Source of the DNA: Venturia oleaginea
Taxonomy: Eukaryota; Ascomycota; Dothideomycetes; Venturiales; Venturiaceae
DNA: 64,000 nucleotides
Direction: 5' to 3'
NCBI GenBank assembly: GCA_013176395.1
Contig: JABMLP010000002.1
Coordinates: 186,001 to 250,000 of the forward strand
Shown: in pieces, positions 1 through 10,325 of the stretch
How the letters are laid out: every line of letters starts with the position of its first letter
Position numbering within the stretch: position 1 is the first letter of the stretch
Position numbers and translations under genes: made by a program
Notes under the pieces: generated by a model
Seen by the model: the letters and a program-made list of their open reading frames with translations, nothing else
Databases searched by the model: none
What the model was told of the DNA's origin: nothing

Positions 1-2
1 TT

Positions 3-2474
3 GTCTGGAACAAAGAACATGAGAACGCCTTTCAAGTCTTGAAGGAGCTATTCATCTCCGCCCCAATACTGGCTCACTGGAATCCAGACCTGGATACGGT
101 ACTCGAGTGCGACTGCTCTGGCTACGCGCTGGGAGGCACGTTGTCGCAGAAGGATATGAAAGGAAAACTACGACCAGTAGCATACTTCTCCCGCAAGCTC
201 ACTGCGGCTGAATGTAACTACGAGATCCACGATAAAGAATTACTGGCATTAATCAAGTCCATTGAACACTGGAGAGGAGAACTACGCAGTGTTGCAGCAC
301 CTTTCAAAGTCCTTACCGATCACAAGAATCTCCGCTACTTTATGACAGCGCAGCGTTTGTCAGAGAGACAAGCAAGATGGTCGCTAATTCTATCTGAGTA
401 CCAATTCCAGCTGGAATTTCGCGCCGGAAAACTAGCGCAAAGACCAGACGCACTATCAAGAAGACATCAAGATATGCCACATGACAAGAACGACGAGAGA
501 CTACAAGGGCGAGTGGCCCAGTTGATCAAGGACGAATGGCTTCCTCCTCTTTCCGAGAGGACGATCGAAACAATCGCAATACAAGCCCTTATCTGCCCAG
601 TCAATACACCGAATACATCCAATAGTACATGGGACGTTATACGGGAGCCCTAGCAAAATACTGGACTGGACGGTCGACACCAGCTGACTGCCGAAAACGG
701 TCAACACCGGTCCACTACTAGGTACGGTCAAAACCGGTCAGTTGCAAAAGGATGCGATCTTTTCGAGAAACCAGAGTTACAACTTCTCTGGGATCGCGCA
801 ATAGCAGAGGACCAATCCTACGAAGCTATTCATACGGCTATAGTTACTGGCGAACGTTCCTTTCCTCCAGAGCTCAAGTTGTCGGTACAGCTACCCGAAT
901 GCGAAGTAGACGACCACGGCGCGGTCACGAGAAGAGGGATCCTATGGGTACCAGATTGGGAACCGCTGCGAACAACGCTGGTCCAACAAACTCACGATTC
1001 CCATGTTACTGGACACCCAGGGAGAGATAGCACGCTTGCGATTCTATCCAGAAGTTTCTTTTGGCCCCAACAATACAAGACAGTCCGGCAGTTTGTACGT
1101 AATTGCGACGTATGTGGGAGAACAGGAATATGGCGTGATAAGAAGCGAGGTCTTCTGAAACCACTTCCAATCCCGGCCCGCTTCCACAGCGAGCTATCAA
1201 TCGATTTCATGACTGATTTGCCCGCGGAGTAAAACGGCCCAAAATACCTCATGGTTATCACAGATCGCCTCCTCAAAAGTGTTACGTTGGAGGCTATGAC
1301 TACAATGAGCGCCAAAGAGTGCGCGAAAAGGTTCTTACAATGCCACTATCGCTACCACGGATTTCCCATGGCATTGACGTCGGACAGAGGCAGCAATTGG
1401 ACAGGTCGTTTTTGGAGGAAGCTTTGCGAACTTACAAAGATTGAGCAGAGACTCTCTACAGCCTTTCATCCACAGACCGATGGCGCGACCGAGCGTATGA
1501 ACCAGGAAGTTCTACGCTATCTCCGCGCCTTCATCGCATACTCCCAACTAGACTGGCCAACGCTACTACCTACGGCTATGTTAGCACTGAACAATCGTGA
1601 CTCTTCAGTCACAGGGATGAGTCCATTCTATCTAACCCACGGCTACCATGCGGAACCAATCCAGAAAGTACAACGAATCTCACCCAGTAACTCACCAACA
1701 GCCGATGCCGAGACCTTTGTGCAACGAATAGAAGAGGCACAAGAATATGCACAGGCAGCGATGGCCTGGTCCCAGCAGAAGATGGAGAACGACGCCAACA
1801 GGTCACGTCAAGCTGCCGAAACGTTAAAAAAGGGCGACAAAGTCTGGTTGAACCTTAGGAATATCAATACTCCGCAGCTATCAAAGAAACTGTCGTGGAC
1901 GCAAGCCAAATACACTGTCGAGAACCAGATCTCCCCGATGGTATACGAGCTGGCTGACCTGCCAAGTGGTATCCATAACCGTTTCCACGTTGACCTACTC
2001 CGCCGAGCCGCAACCGACACACTGCCCTCACAAGAATCCGATGATACCCAGCCGCCACCATTAGTGCCTCAAACCGAAGAAACAGAGGCTGAGTTTGAAG
2101 TAGAACGTATACTTCGCGCAGAGAAGAAACGGGTTGGGCGAGGCTGGGTTCGTCAGTTATTAATCAAATGGAAAGGCTATGCAGATCCCGATTGGCAGCC
2201 ACGTTCATTATTCACAGAAGTCGAGGACTTAGACCGCTTCGAGGCAGAGTATGACAAGGGCGACGGTGTCGGCGAAGATATAGGAGCTCAAACAGGGGCC
2301 CGAAGAAACCGAGTAGAGGTGGCCAGCGCCTTCGAATCTGCTACAAGCTGGCAGAAGCGATGTATAGGCGTTTGTCTGTTTGATTATCCCACCTACCACA
2401 CCCTCTTTAGTCCTGCACACCCGGTAAGGAGGGGGGTAATGTTATGGGCATGGCCCATGGTTGGTATAGGCTAA
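3..2474 (+). pseudogene. Gypsy pol polyprotein, C-terminal part (RT end, RNase H, integrase, chromodomain), two in-frame stops
   Basis: One reading frame runs from base 3 to the 3' LTR, broken by TAG at 651-653 and TAA at 1230-1232. The first part ends the reverse transcriptase and carries the RNase H (ECDCSGYALGGTLSQ; YEIHDKELLALI; TDHKNLRYF). The middle holds the integrase zinc-finger region (FVRNCDVCGR) and core (DRGSNWTG; HPQTDGATERMNQ). A C-terminal chromodomain follows (EFEVERILRAEKKR...LIKWKGY). Copy B reads CAG at the first stop and AAA at the second, so the lesions are a CpA-to-TpA transition and an A-to-T transversion. The frame runs on into the LTR, so its last residues are probably not authentic. 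Confidence 0.92.
2426..2439 (+). promoter_or_regulatory. Polypurine tract of Gypsy family 1 copy A
   Basis: A purine run (AAGGAGGGGGGTAA) lies directly before the 3' LTR. This is the expected plus-strand primer site of an LTR retrotransposon. Confidence 0.75.
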
Positions 2475-2615
2475 GAGCCTAAGCCTGATTGAGCCTAGTA
2501 TAGAGAAAGAACCTCATTGAGGTTCTCTGTTTGTAGATACCTTCACTCTTTAACTGAATCTAAACAATCTTTGGCTACGAGTATGCTGCGTCTTTCCAGC
2601 TACCGTCCCGTAATA
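2440..2615 (+). repeat. 3' LTR of Gypsy family 1 copy A (176 bp)
   Basis: It starts TGTTATGGG and ends CCCGTAATA, an imperfect terminal inverted repeat. The 176 bp length equals the LTR of copy B at 62960-63135, and the two are very similar. The last two bases are TA, not the usual CA, in both copies. The string AACTGAATCTA at 2552-2562 is complementary to the predicted primer-binding site of this family. Confidence 0.9.
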
Positions 2616-3900
2616 CTTGTCTATCTGTTTCGCCTTATCCCTCAAGGCCAATGGGTTCCCTAAGTATGTTTCTGCTTGTGAAAGTTGCCTTGCACCAGAT
2701 TCCTATGCGGCGGTGTATTTGGTTGTGTGATGCTGGAGACAATAGTAACCATCGTAGTCGTGATTTCGCTGCTTGGGTGTGATACTCCGGGTATGCCCGT
2801 GGACGAGGCTGTCTGGTAGCTGCCGTATTGTATGGCGCCGATCGTGCTATAGACCTGCCGTCTTATAGTCGGAGCCTGTCTGCTGCTAGTCGCTCTCCCT
2901 ACTTGCTATATCGCGCTCCTACTCTTGCCAATGCCATAACTGGGACGCAACAGTCTGGGGAGAGGCTCAAGGCTACGTCTGCTGGCTTGTAGGGAGGGGA
3001 TTTGCCGCCAATAAGCTCCTTCTATACGTCCTTACTGCTTACTGTGTTGCGCACCTACTCTTGCCAATGCCATAACTGGGACGCAACAGTTTGGGGAGAG
3101 GCTCAAGGCTCTGGACATCAGCTTGCAGCAGGACGGTTTGCGGAGACGATAGTAGATGAGGTTCTCTAGTAGCTGCCGTATCGTGTCGCACCGATTGTGT
3201 TGTAGACCTGTCGTCTTATAGTCGGAGCCTATCTGCTGCTAGTCGCTCTCCCTGCTTGCTATATCGCGCACCTACTCTTGCCAATGCCATAACTGGGACG
3301 CAACAGTCTGGGGAGAGGCTCAAGGCTACGTCTGCTAGCTTACAGGGAGGGGATTTGCCGCCAATAGGCTCCTTCTATGCGTCCTTACTACTTACTGTGT
3401 CGCGCACCTACTCTTGCCAATGCCATAACTGGGACGCAACAGTTTGGGGAGAGGCTCAAGGCTCTGGGCAACAGCTTGTAGCAGGACGGTTTGCCAAGAC
3501 GTTGGGAGAGGTTGTCTAGTCGTTGCAGTGGTGTGTGGTGCCGATTGTTGCGCACCGGGCGTCTGGTGTTTGAGTTGTGTTGAAGGTATTGCCGTTCTAG
3601 CAGTGACTCGTCGACTCGGAGCGTTGCAGTGTCATCTGGGGTGATGGACTAGCCGGGAGATAGTGACTAGATGGTTGCTGTTGTCTTTGGTGGACGCATC
3701 GTTCGTGTAGCTTGCTCATGTATTCGTCTGCTTGCTCTGCCGTGGCCGCGACGGCGACTCTAGAGATATCTCATCGACGCTGAGGGACGCGCGATGGCCT
3801 CTAGAGGCCGGAGCGGCCACTGGCAGAGGTGTTTTGATGATCCTTAGATGATACTTCTGTAAATTCCAAAAATTGAGTTCTCGCTGTGTGTGCTGTTTTT
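2616..3900 (+). repeat. Unclassified ~1.5 kb repeat, copy A (5' end displaced by Gypsy copy A)
   Basis: This stretch is almost identical to the reverse complement of 4923-6208. It ends in a T run (GCTGTTTTT) at 3900, where similarity to copy B stops. It carries two open frames (3256-3519 and 3444-3644) that are mirrored in copy B. I recognise no domain in them, and they fall inside tandemly repeated DNA. No reverse transcriptase, transposase or LTR pair is visible, so the element is probably non-autonomous. The 5' ~220 bp are missing because the Gypsy element lies there. Confidence 0.85.
2821..3526 (+). repeat. Two tandem 353 bp units inside repeat copy A
   Basis: Units begin at 2821 and 3174 with the same opening (TGCCGTAT...), a period of 353 bp. 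Each holds two shorter copies of a block starting TCTTGCCAATGCCATAACTG, so the structure is a repeat of repeats. The same organisation appears inverted in copy B. Confidence 0.8.
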
Positions 3901-4835
3901 AATGCCCCGTGGCATCTGCATGCATATATATGCATGTCAATACATTCCTTGGCATCTATCACGTGCACTATGCCTGAGGTATCAAGGACTGGCATGCCAC
4001 TGTTCAACACTCTTTTCAATTAACGTATTCCACCACCGAGCCGGCCAAACCATCGAGCCGGCCACTTTTCCTTGGCACGACCAATTCATGTTACGACTCT
4101 TCAATTTTATCGCTATCAACAATAGATTCCAAGTCTGTCGTGCTGCTATCTGATTCAGAAGAAATCTCAATATTCTTTTTACACGTTCGCGCATTGTGCC
4201 CAGTCGCGCCGCAGTTCCCACAGCGCCTTTGAGTTGGTCGGACTGTTTCTTGACCACTACTACTACGAGCATTCTTTGATCCCTGAGGCGCAACAGACGC
4301 CTCAGCAGCTACCCGCGCTGCAGCAGTCCCATACCCCATAGTACCACCTTGCTGGATCCGCTTCCTTTTACGCGATTTTCGCTTCCTCATTACTGCCAAT
4401 TGCTCTTCAAGCTCGTGGTTTCGTGCAACAAGTAGGGCGTTCTGGTGCAGCATCAATTCAGCGCCCTTAACAAGCTGTGAAAAGCCTGCCTGCGCAGTAA
4501 CTGGTGACCGAGTAAAAGACTCGCTTACGAGCTTGGATTGGGATCCAAATTCTTGAGTATTGCTTGGAGTCTTTGGCTGCCACGGCGTTTCTAGGAGACG
4601 GGGTTCTGGCGGGGTACGTAGCCGTACTTCAAGGCGATCCAACACTACCTGCGTGTTAATAGGGACTAGCCCTACTGTCTCAAAGGTCTTTCGACAATTC
4701 TCTTCCGTGAACACGTCGAAAACGCGTCTTTAAAGGCAGGGAGAAAGCCTTCCTTATTGATATGGTAGACGCGGCGGCGTGCCAAGTCCTGGACGCGTTG
4801 GGAGTACTTGCGCTTCAATGGCGAGAAGGAGACCA

Positions 4836-6541
4836 CGTGACGGCACGGCATGGCTCCTTTGCCGTCACGTTACTTCATGGCTCGGGCGTATCGGCTTAGC
4901 CACATTGTGGCTAAGGCGCGATAAAAAACAGCACACACAGCGAGAACTCAATTTTTGGAATTTACAGAAGTATCATCTAAGGATCATCAAAACACCTCTG
5001 CCAGTGGCCGCTCCGGCCTCTAGAGGCCATCGCGCGTCCCTCAGCGTCGATGAGATATCTCTAGAGTCGCCGTCGCGGCCACGGCAGAGCAAGCAGACGA
5101 ATACATGAGCAAGCTACACGAACGATGCGTCCACCAAAGACAACAGCAACCATCTAGTCACTATCTCCCGGCTAGTCCATCACCCCAGATGACACTGCAA
5201 CGCTCCGAGTCGACGAGTCACTGCTAGAACGGCAATACCTTCAACACAACTCAAACACCAGACGCCCGGTGCGCAACAATCGGCACCACACACCACTGCA
5301 ACGACTAGACAACCTCTCCCAACGTCTTGGCAAACCGTCCTGCTACAAGCTGTTGCCCAGAGCCTTGAGCCTCTCCCCAAACTGTTGCCTCCCAGTTATG
5401 GCATTGGCAAGAGTAGGTGCGCGACACAGTAAGTAGTAAGGACGCATAGAAGGAGCCTATTGGCGGCAAATCCCCTCCCTGTAAGCTAGCAGACGTAGCC
5501 TTGAGCCTCTCCCCAGACTGTTGCGTCCCAGTTATGGCATTGGCAAGAGTAGGTGCGCGATATAGCAAGCAGGGAGAGCGACTAGCAGCAGATAGGCTCC
5601 GACTATAAGACGACAGGTCTACAACACAATCGGTGCGACACGATACGGCAGCTGCTAGAGAACCTCATCTACTATCGTCTCCGCAAACCGTCCTGCTGCA
5701 AGCTGATGTCCAGAGCCTTGAGCCTCTCCCCAAACTGTTGCGTCCCAGTTATGGCATTGGCAAGAGTAGGTGCGCAACACAGTAAGCAGTAAGGACGTAT
5801 AGAAGGAGCTTATTGGCGGCAAATCCCCTCCCTACAAGCCAGCAGACGTAGCCTTGAGCCTCTCCCCAGACTGTTGCGTCCCAGTTATGGCATTGGCAAG
5901 AGTAGGAGCGCGATATAGCAAGCAGGGAGAGCGACTAGCAGCAGATAGGCTCCGACTATAAGACGGCAGGTCTATAGCACGATCGGCGCCATACAATACG
6001 GCAGCTACCAGACAGCCTCGTCCACGGGCATACCCGGAGTATCACACCCAAGCAGCGAAATCACGACTACGATGGTTACTATTGTCTCCAGCATCACACA
6101 ACCAAATACACCGCCGCATAGGAATCTGGTGCAAGGCAACTTTCACAAGCAGAAACATACTTAGGGAACCCATTGGCCTTGAGGGATAAGGCGAAACAGA
6201 TAGACAAGCTGAGCATTAGAGGGAGACTGTAGGTAGAAGGATAGCGAAACACGAGGCATTGCCTCTTGAGTCTACATAGCACAGATATACTAGCAGAATA
6301 ACCAGTATCTACAAGAGCCAGCGGGCATTTGGAGATACTGGTTAAGGGAAAAGAGGGAGGACGGAGGGGACAGCTGGTCTTGTTTCAGTGAACGGGGCGA
6401 AGTGGGGCGCGGTGGATTATATAATCTATCACGCGATATCTTCGCGCCCTCGTAGTAACTCGCTCTCTACCGTAAATTCTATTATCACACTCAGTTCTTA
6501 GAACCCTAGTTCATTCTATACATCCTATCGCTGCCGTGACA
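4836..6541 (+). repeat. Solo LTR of a Gypsy element, itself interrupted by repeat copy B
   Basis: The outer ends CGTGACGGCACGGC (4836) and GCTGCCGTGACA (6541) match the termini of the family 2 LTR at 17926. GACCA flanks it on both sides (4831-4835 and 6542-6546), a perfect 5 bp target duplication inside the pogo transposase. The LTR is cut after 4922 and resumes at 6433, with GCGAT on both sides (4918-4922 and 6433-6437). Without the nested repeat it is about 190 bp. It is clearly diverged from the family 2 LTR, so it is an older relative. Confidence 0.83.
4923..6432 (-). repeat. Unclassified ~1.5 kb repeat, copy B (complete, inverted)
   Basis: Read on the minus strand the element begins GTGATAGATTATATAATCC at 6432 and ends GCTGTTTTTT at 4923, length 1510 bp. 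GCGAT on both sides suggests a 5 bp target duplication within a solo LTR. Bases 4923-6208 are nearly identical to copy A, with a few substitutions. The first ~336 bp (6432-6097) also match 16920-17257, where the sequence then continues differently. No coding domain is recognisable. Open frames at 5180-5380 and 5305-5568 (minus) mirror those of copy A. Confidence 0.85.
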
Positions 6542-7576
6542 GACCACGTCAAGAGGCTGGAGTATATGCGACGAGTGCGGTGGCATACAGAGGGTTAGGA
6601 TCTTGTTTTCGAGGCAGTAGTCCTTGAAATCCTGGCTGAGATGGTTCTCATCGCCGTCCAAAATGAGTAGCCTATACCCCCCCACCTGCCGCGCCTTTGT
6701 ATACGCGTCAAAATGCTTCAACCACCCAAGACCAAGCGCGTTGTTCGTCCAGCCGTTCTCAAAGACTGAGAGCTTCCAATTTCGTGGTATATCTGCCTCC
6801 TCATACCACGCAGAGATGTGAACGCGTCCTTTGTAGATAATGAATGGCGGGGTCGCATACCCAGCTGCGCAGATGCTCTGAATAACCGTAACCCATTCGC
6901 GATCGCCCGGCTGGATGAGTTCAGGCCTTGTACGTCTTTCAGAGGCTGTAACGACCTTCATTGACCCAATAACGCCCATCTAGAAGCCAATCTCGTCAAA
7001 GTTGTGCGTATCCTCATCGTGGACGCCGTACTTTGCCTTAGTGTCTGTAACGAGCTTGAACCACGCGCCAATAATCTCTGGATCTTCCTGTAGTATCCTC
7101 TGCCTATCCTTAGCTCGATTGAAGGCCATCTTGAGCTCATCTGAGCCCGTTATGAACCTCTCAGCCCAGTTTTTCCCTACTGGCTCTCCACCGCGTACAC
7201 CCAGTAGTTTATCCGCCATATCTGCCACCTCACACAGCTGGGGTGCGAATTCTCGCGAATCGAGATCGAGGATTTATCGGATAATCGTTTGCTCTTCTAT
7301 CGTAGTGAGCTTATGAGAGTTTGGGCGAGTTTGAGATGGAGAGGTGATTCCGCGGAGTCGATCAGAGAGCCTTTGGTGTTTAACGTTAAAGGCTGTAGCA
7401 GCGTGGCGTAGGCTTTGAAATTGGCCAGAGGTATAAGCCTGAAGAGCGAGATCAATTCTACCTTCTTCTTGAACGGCGTTGCGTTGTTGAGACATTACGT
7501 GTTAAAGAGGATAAGGGCTGTACCAAGGAAAGTGGTCGGCTCGGTGGTTTGGCCGGCTCGGTGGTGGAATACGTTA

Positions 7577-8365
7577 TATAGAGATCTAAGATACTGCTAT
7601 AAGAAGTCCACCTATAAAATCTCGGTAATCCAGTCCTATTTAAGGTGTAATCTGGTCCACCGGCATGTGGCTAGTTTAAACCGTTGTCCAATCCATCTAA
7701 AATCTGTATTCCGCTTCGCGCCTTGAGCGTACATCTCGGGTGGACGACGAATCATGAGGCGCATGCCATTCGCACAATTCGCCATTTCTTGATCGGGAAT
7801 TTGCTGGGCATTCATAGCGACCAACGAAGCTGATATCGTAGTAGAAGCCTCGACGCCAATTGGGATCCATCACGTAGTACAGGTGGTCGTTTGAGCAAAA
7901 TCGTCTCCAGACCGCCATGAGTGCTGAGATGGACAGTATTTTCCCCAGTAATAATGTAGTATAGGATACAGCCTTTCCCCACACGTAGCTCAGTGCAGTA
8001 TTGTGCTGGCGGAAAAGAACTTTCACTTTTATCGTTGCGTCTCTCCGGGCGAACATTACCTTCGAAAAGGCCCTATACCCGAAGTCTCTATCACCATATC
8101 GTAGATTTTAGAATAGGTAGAAAAATGCCTGTACTCTAGACTAAAACTTAGAATTACCTAGCCGTACTAGAAGTTACTCATGCACAGCTTTTTGAAAGTA
8201 ATATCCACGCTTGACAGCGCTTAAAAGACCCTCCGCTAAAGGTGAAAGGTCATTTCCGCCAGCACGATATAAGATAGAGTGTCTTTGGGGGATGAGAAGT
8301 GGGTGTCACGGAGTGACACTGAGAGTGTTACCATGAACTGGTATACACGTGATTCTAGCGCACAA
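7577..8365. other. Region without a recognised gene between pogo A and the inverted-repeat element
   Basis: I recognise nothing certain here. One open minus-strand frame at 7697-8056 (119 codons) is described separately. Confidence 0.5.
7697..8056 (-). pseudogene. Hypothetical fragment, 119 codons, unrecognised
   Basis: An ATG-started frame of 119 codons with natural-looking composition in its middle (CSNDHLYYVMDPNWRRGFY; GRYECPANS). I do not recognise a family. There is no partner exon or clear splice signal that would extend it, and it lies between transposons. It could be a gene fragment or a chance frame. Confidence 0.25.
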
Positions 8366-8370
8366 ACCGA

Positions 8371-8668
8371 GGAATCCCTTTATCTCATAAATCAGACGCT
8401 ACAATTGTGTGTTTTCGTGGAAAGCGCTAGACCATTTACGGTATCGCTCCAGACCCCAGATTCCTAAAAACTCCGCCAACTTCCTTTATCCAATCAAAAC
8501 TACCGGTGGCTCCGCCACCGACATGCCCCCCTATCCAGACCCACTTTCAAGCTCCACCAAGCTCCTACAACCAATTAAACCCAAGAACCCCTACCACCCC
8601 AAAAACACACAATCGTAGCGTCTGAACGAAAATGGGCGCGATTTGTATGGGCGACCGTTATCACCAAC
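8371..8668 (+). repeat. Left inverted repeat with internal palindrome
   Basis: The palindrome ends are CAGACGCTAC at 8393-8402 and GTAGCGTCTG at 8615-8624; the complementarity continues inward for about 22 bp (ATTGTGTGTTTT against AAACACACAAT). The flanks TTATCTCATAAAT and ATGGGCGCGATTTGTATGG match the right-hand copy in inverted orientation. A double motif (AAGCTCCACCAAGCTCCTAC) lies at 8548-8567. Confidence 0.7.
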
Positions 8669-9485
8669 CTTCGAATTTATGCGTTTTTATAAACACCACA
8701 ATGTACACCGCGAATATCGATCAAACAAAGACATAACTTTATAGCGCTGGTTTTCTTGTATACAGCACACTTTATTTAAATACCACCTCCATTCTCGAAT
8801 GTCTTCTCATGGATTTGGCGTGCATCGACTCTGAAGCCTGCGGCCGCTATCCAAAAGCCCGACCTTTGGGCCCCCAGGCCAACGTGCAGATTTCGAGGTA
8901 TAAACACCATAACAAAGAAGCCCATGAGATTGATATTGATCTCGTACGTAGTGTATTCAGAATCCCAGTCCAGGCGTTGTGGTGTTCTGTACAGTGGTGG
9001 TGTAAACGTCGAAATCCGGACCCTAACCCTGATAACTACACCATACATGTATACACCACCACACCGGTCGCATTATCCCTAAACTTCGTATGCTGGTAAG
9101 ATGGACCCCTCTCTCACACCTCGTACCTGTTCCATCGAAATAATCATGAGTCTATATGTCGTGTTCATCGACGTGAGAAAGCCCATTTGCCGTAAGCTAT
9201 ATACTGACGCATTGCAGCATTCATCGGTGTTCGTAAGATCCTAGGAGTTCCGGGAAGCTCCTACAACCAAGCTTCTTCACCAGCTGTAGCACACTTGTCA
9301 GCAACTGGTGCCTTTAAGCTCGCGACGTTCAGCATTCGCAACCTCCCAGGGGTTCCGCGAAGTTCCTGCAACCAATTAGATAATACCACACCCGCACCGG
9401 AATCTGATATCGGGTGGCGTATCCGTGAGTGCAGGTTGTAGAGCAGGCATCGACAAGCTCCTATAAGTTCCGGCAGGTTCCAGGT
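8669..9485. other. Non-coding stretch with scattered AAGTTCC-type motifs
   Basis: No gene is supported. Overlapping frames on both strands at 8776-9099 have no recognisable content. Motifs of the form GGTTCCGCGAAGTTCCTGCA occur at about 9245-9270, 9350-9377 and 9461-9484. They resemble the motif in the two inverted repeats, so they may be spaced binding sites. Confidence 0.5.
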
Positions 9486-10034
9486 TTACACACAATGCCT
9501 ATTGACCAAGAGACGGGATATGAATGTATACCAGGTAGGAGCAAAGCGATTGATCGTGCTACAGCCTGCGACGAAATCAAGTCTTTCGAGCACTGTGGAA
9601 TCAACCTCCCCTTCTCCGAATTTGCCAAAGTATTCCGTAGACGACAGAATGAGGGTATCTATCTCCGCGAGAAGTGTAATACTAACGGCTTCAAGTGAAG
9701 ATGGGGGTGCCGGGATAGTCAACAAGCCAGCAGTAACCAACTCGCTAGCAACATTGTTCAGTGCACGCTGGCGAAGCTCAACCGTACGGAATTGCGAATG
9801 CCTTATATCCTCTACCAGATCGCGCTGTATAGACCCACCACCACTGCCACGAGGACGTGCTCCCACCCAAGCTCTTAAGAAGTCCTGGAAGCTCCAACCA
9901 CGAAGGCTTAGCAAGTCCAAGACCTTTTGTATCTTATCCGACGCGCTGATTTTGGGCTGGCGCGATGACGATGACGGAAGGCGAGTAGACGACGAAGGTA
10001 TATATGGACGGTAAGGGCGAGGGACAGGAGTCTG

Positions 10035-10048
10035 TATATCTTCGAGTT
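10035..10048 (+). repeat. Target-site duplication of the LINE, left copy
   Basis: TATATCTTCGAGTT here is repeated exactly at 15259-15272. A 14 bp duplication fits target-primed reverse transcription. Confidence 0.92.
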
Positions 10049-10325
10049 AAAAAACCGCATCAGCAGTGATACCGCTCCGAAAACGACTCAATAAAGCTTA
10101 TAGCCATCGGTATCCGTATCTACACTACCAATTCACCTATCAATTCCTATAGCAGCCATCGCGCAAGGCATGGCTGCCGTAGGCGTATAGCCGTCGCAAC
10201 GTGGTCGCACCGATGCGTCGGGCAAGAGACCACCAGAGGAAGGAGACCAACCACCGCACCGCGCAACCCCAGCTCCTTGCTGGATAAAACTTATTGACAC
10301 ACTTACTACTATCGGCAATGATCTC

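Larger units (their letters stand above)
1..2615 (+). mobile_element. Ty3/Gypsy chromodomain retrotransposon, family 1, copy A (5' part outside window)
   Basis: The window opens inside the pol gene of a Gypsy-type LTR retrotransposon. The order RNase H, integrase, chromodomain, polypurine tract, 3' LTR is the Ty3/Gypsy chromovirus order. A near-identical second copy lies on the minus strand at 58338-63135. The 3' LTR is followed at once by the interior of the 1.5 kb repeat (2616 on), so this element inserted into that repeat. The expected 5 bp target duplication would be CTTGT (2616-2620), but its partner lies outside the window. Two in-frame stops make this copy non-autonomous. Confidence 0.93.
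4091..7495 (-). pseudogene. Pogo/Fot1-type DDE transposase A with C-terminal zinc knuckle, split and broken
   Basis: The gene reads leftward from ATG at 7495. The N-terminal part (7495-6547) has the helix-turn-helix region (FQSLRHAATAFNVKHQRLSD) and the start of the DDE core (FDEIGF; LLILDGDENH; PPHSSHILQPLDV). It is interrupted by TAA at 7274-7276 and TAG at 6980-6982; the latter sits after FDE-GF, where relatives have Gln. After the inserted LTR the protein resumes at 4830 (SPLKRKYSQRV) and shifts frame near 4700. It ends with a basic stretch (KRKSRKRKR) and a CCHC zinc knuckle (CGNCGATGHNARTC). DGDENH replaces the usual DGHxSH, so the catalytic core is also damaged. Confidence 0.88.
4023..7574 (-). 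mobile_element. Fot1/pogo-like DNA transposon A, disrupted by nested insertions
   Basis: Both ends read ACGTATTCCACCACCGAG going inward, extending to an imperfect inverted repeat of about 50 bp. TA dinucleotides flank the element at 4021-4022 and 7575-7576, the target duplication of the Tc1/mariner/pogo superfamily. A minus-strand transposase fills the interior. Removing the insertion at 4836-6541 and one copy of its GACCA duplication restores a continuous transposase frame, so the pogo element is the older layer. Confidence 0.9.

Noticed and set aside
3256..3644. Open frames repeated exactly in mirror image at 5180-5568
   Set aside because: They lie in tandemly repeated DNA of the 1.5 kb repeat, have no domain and overlap each other; copying of the repeat explains the mirror image.
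8776..9099. Overlapping 90- and 96-codon frames on opposite strands
   Set aside because: No start context, splice signal or domain supports either one.
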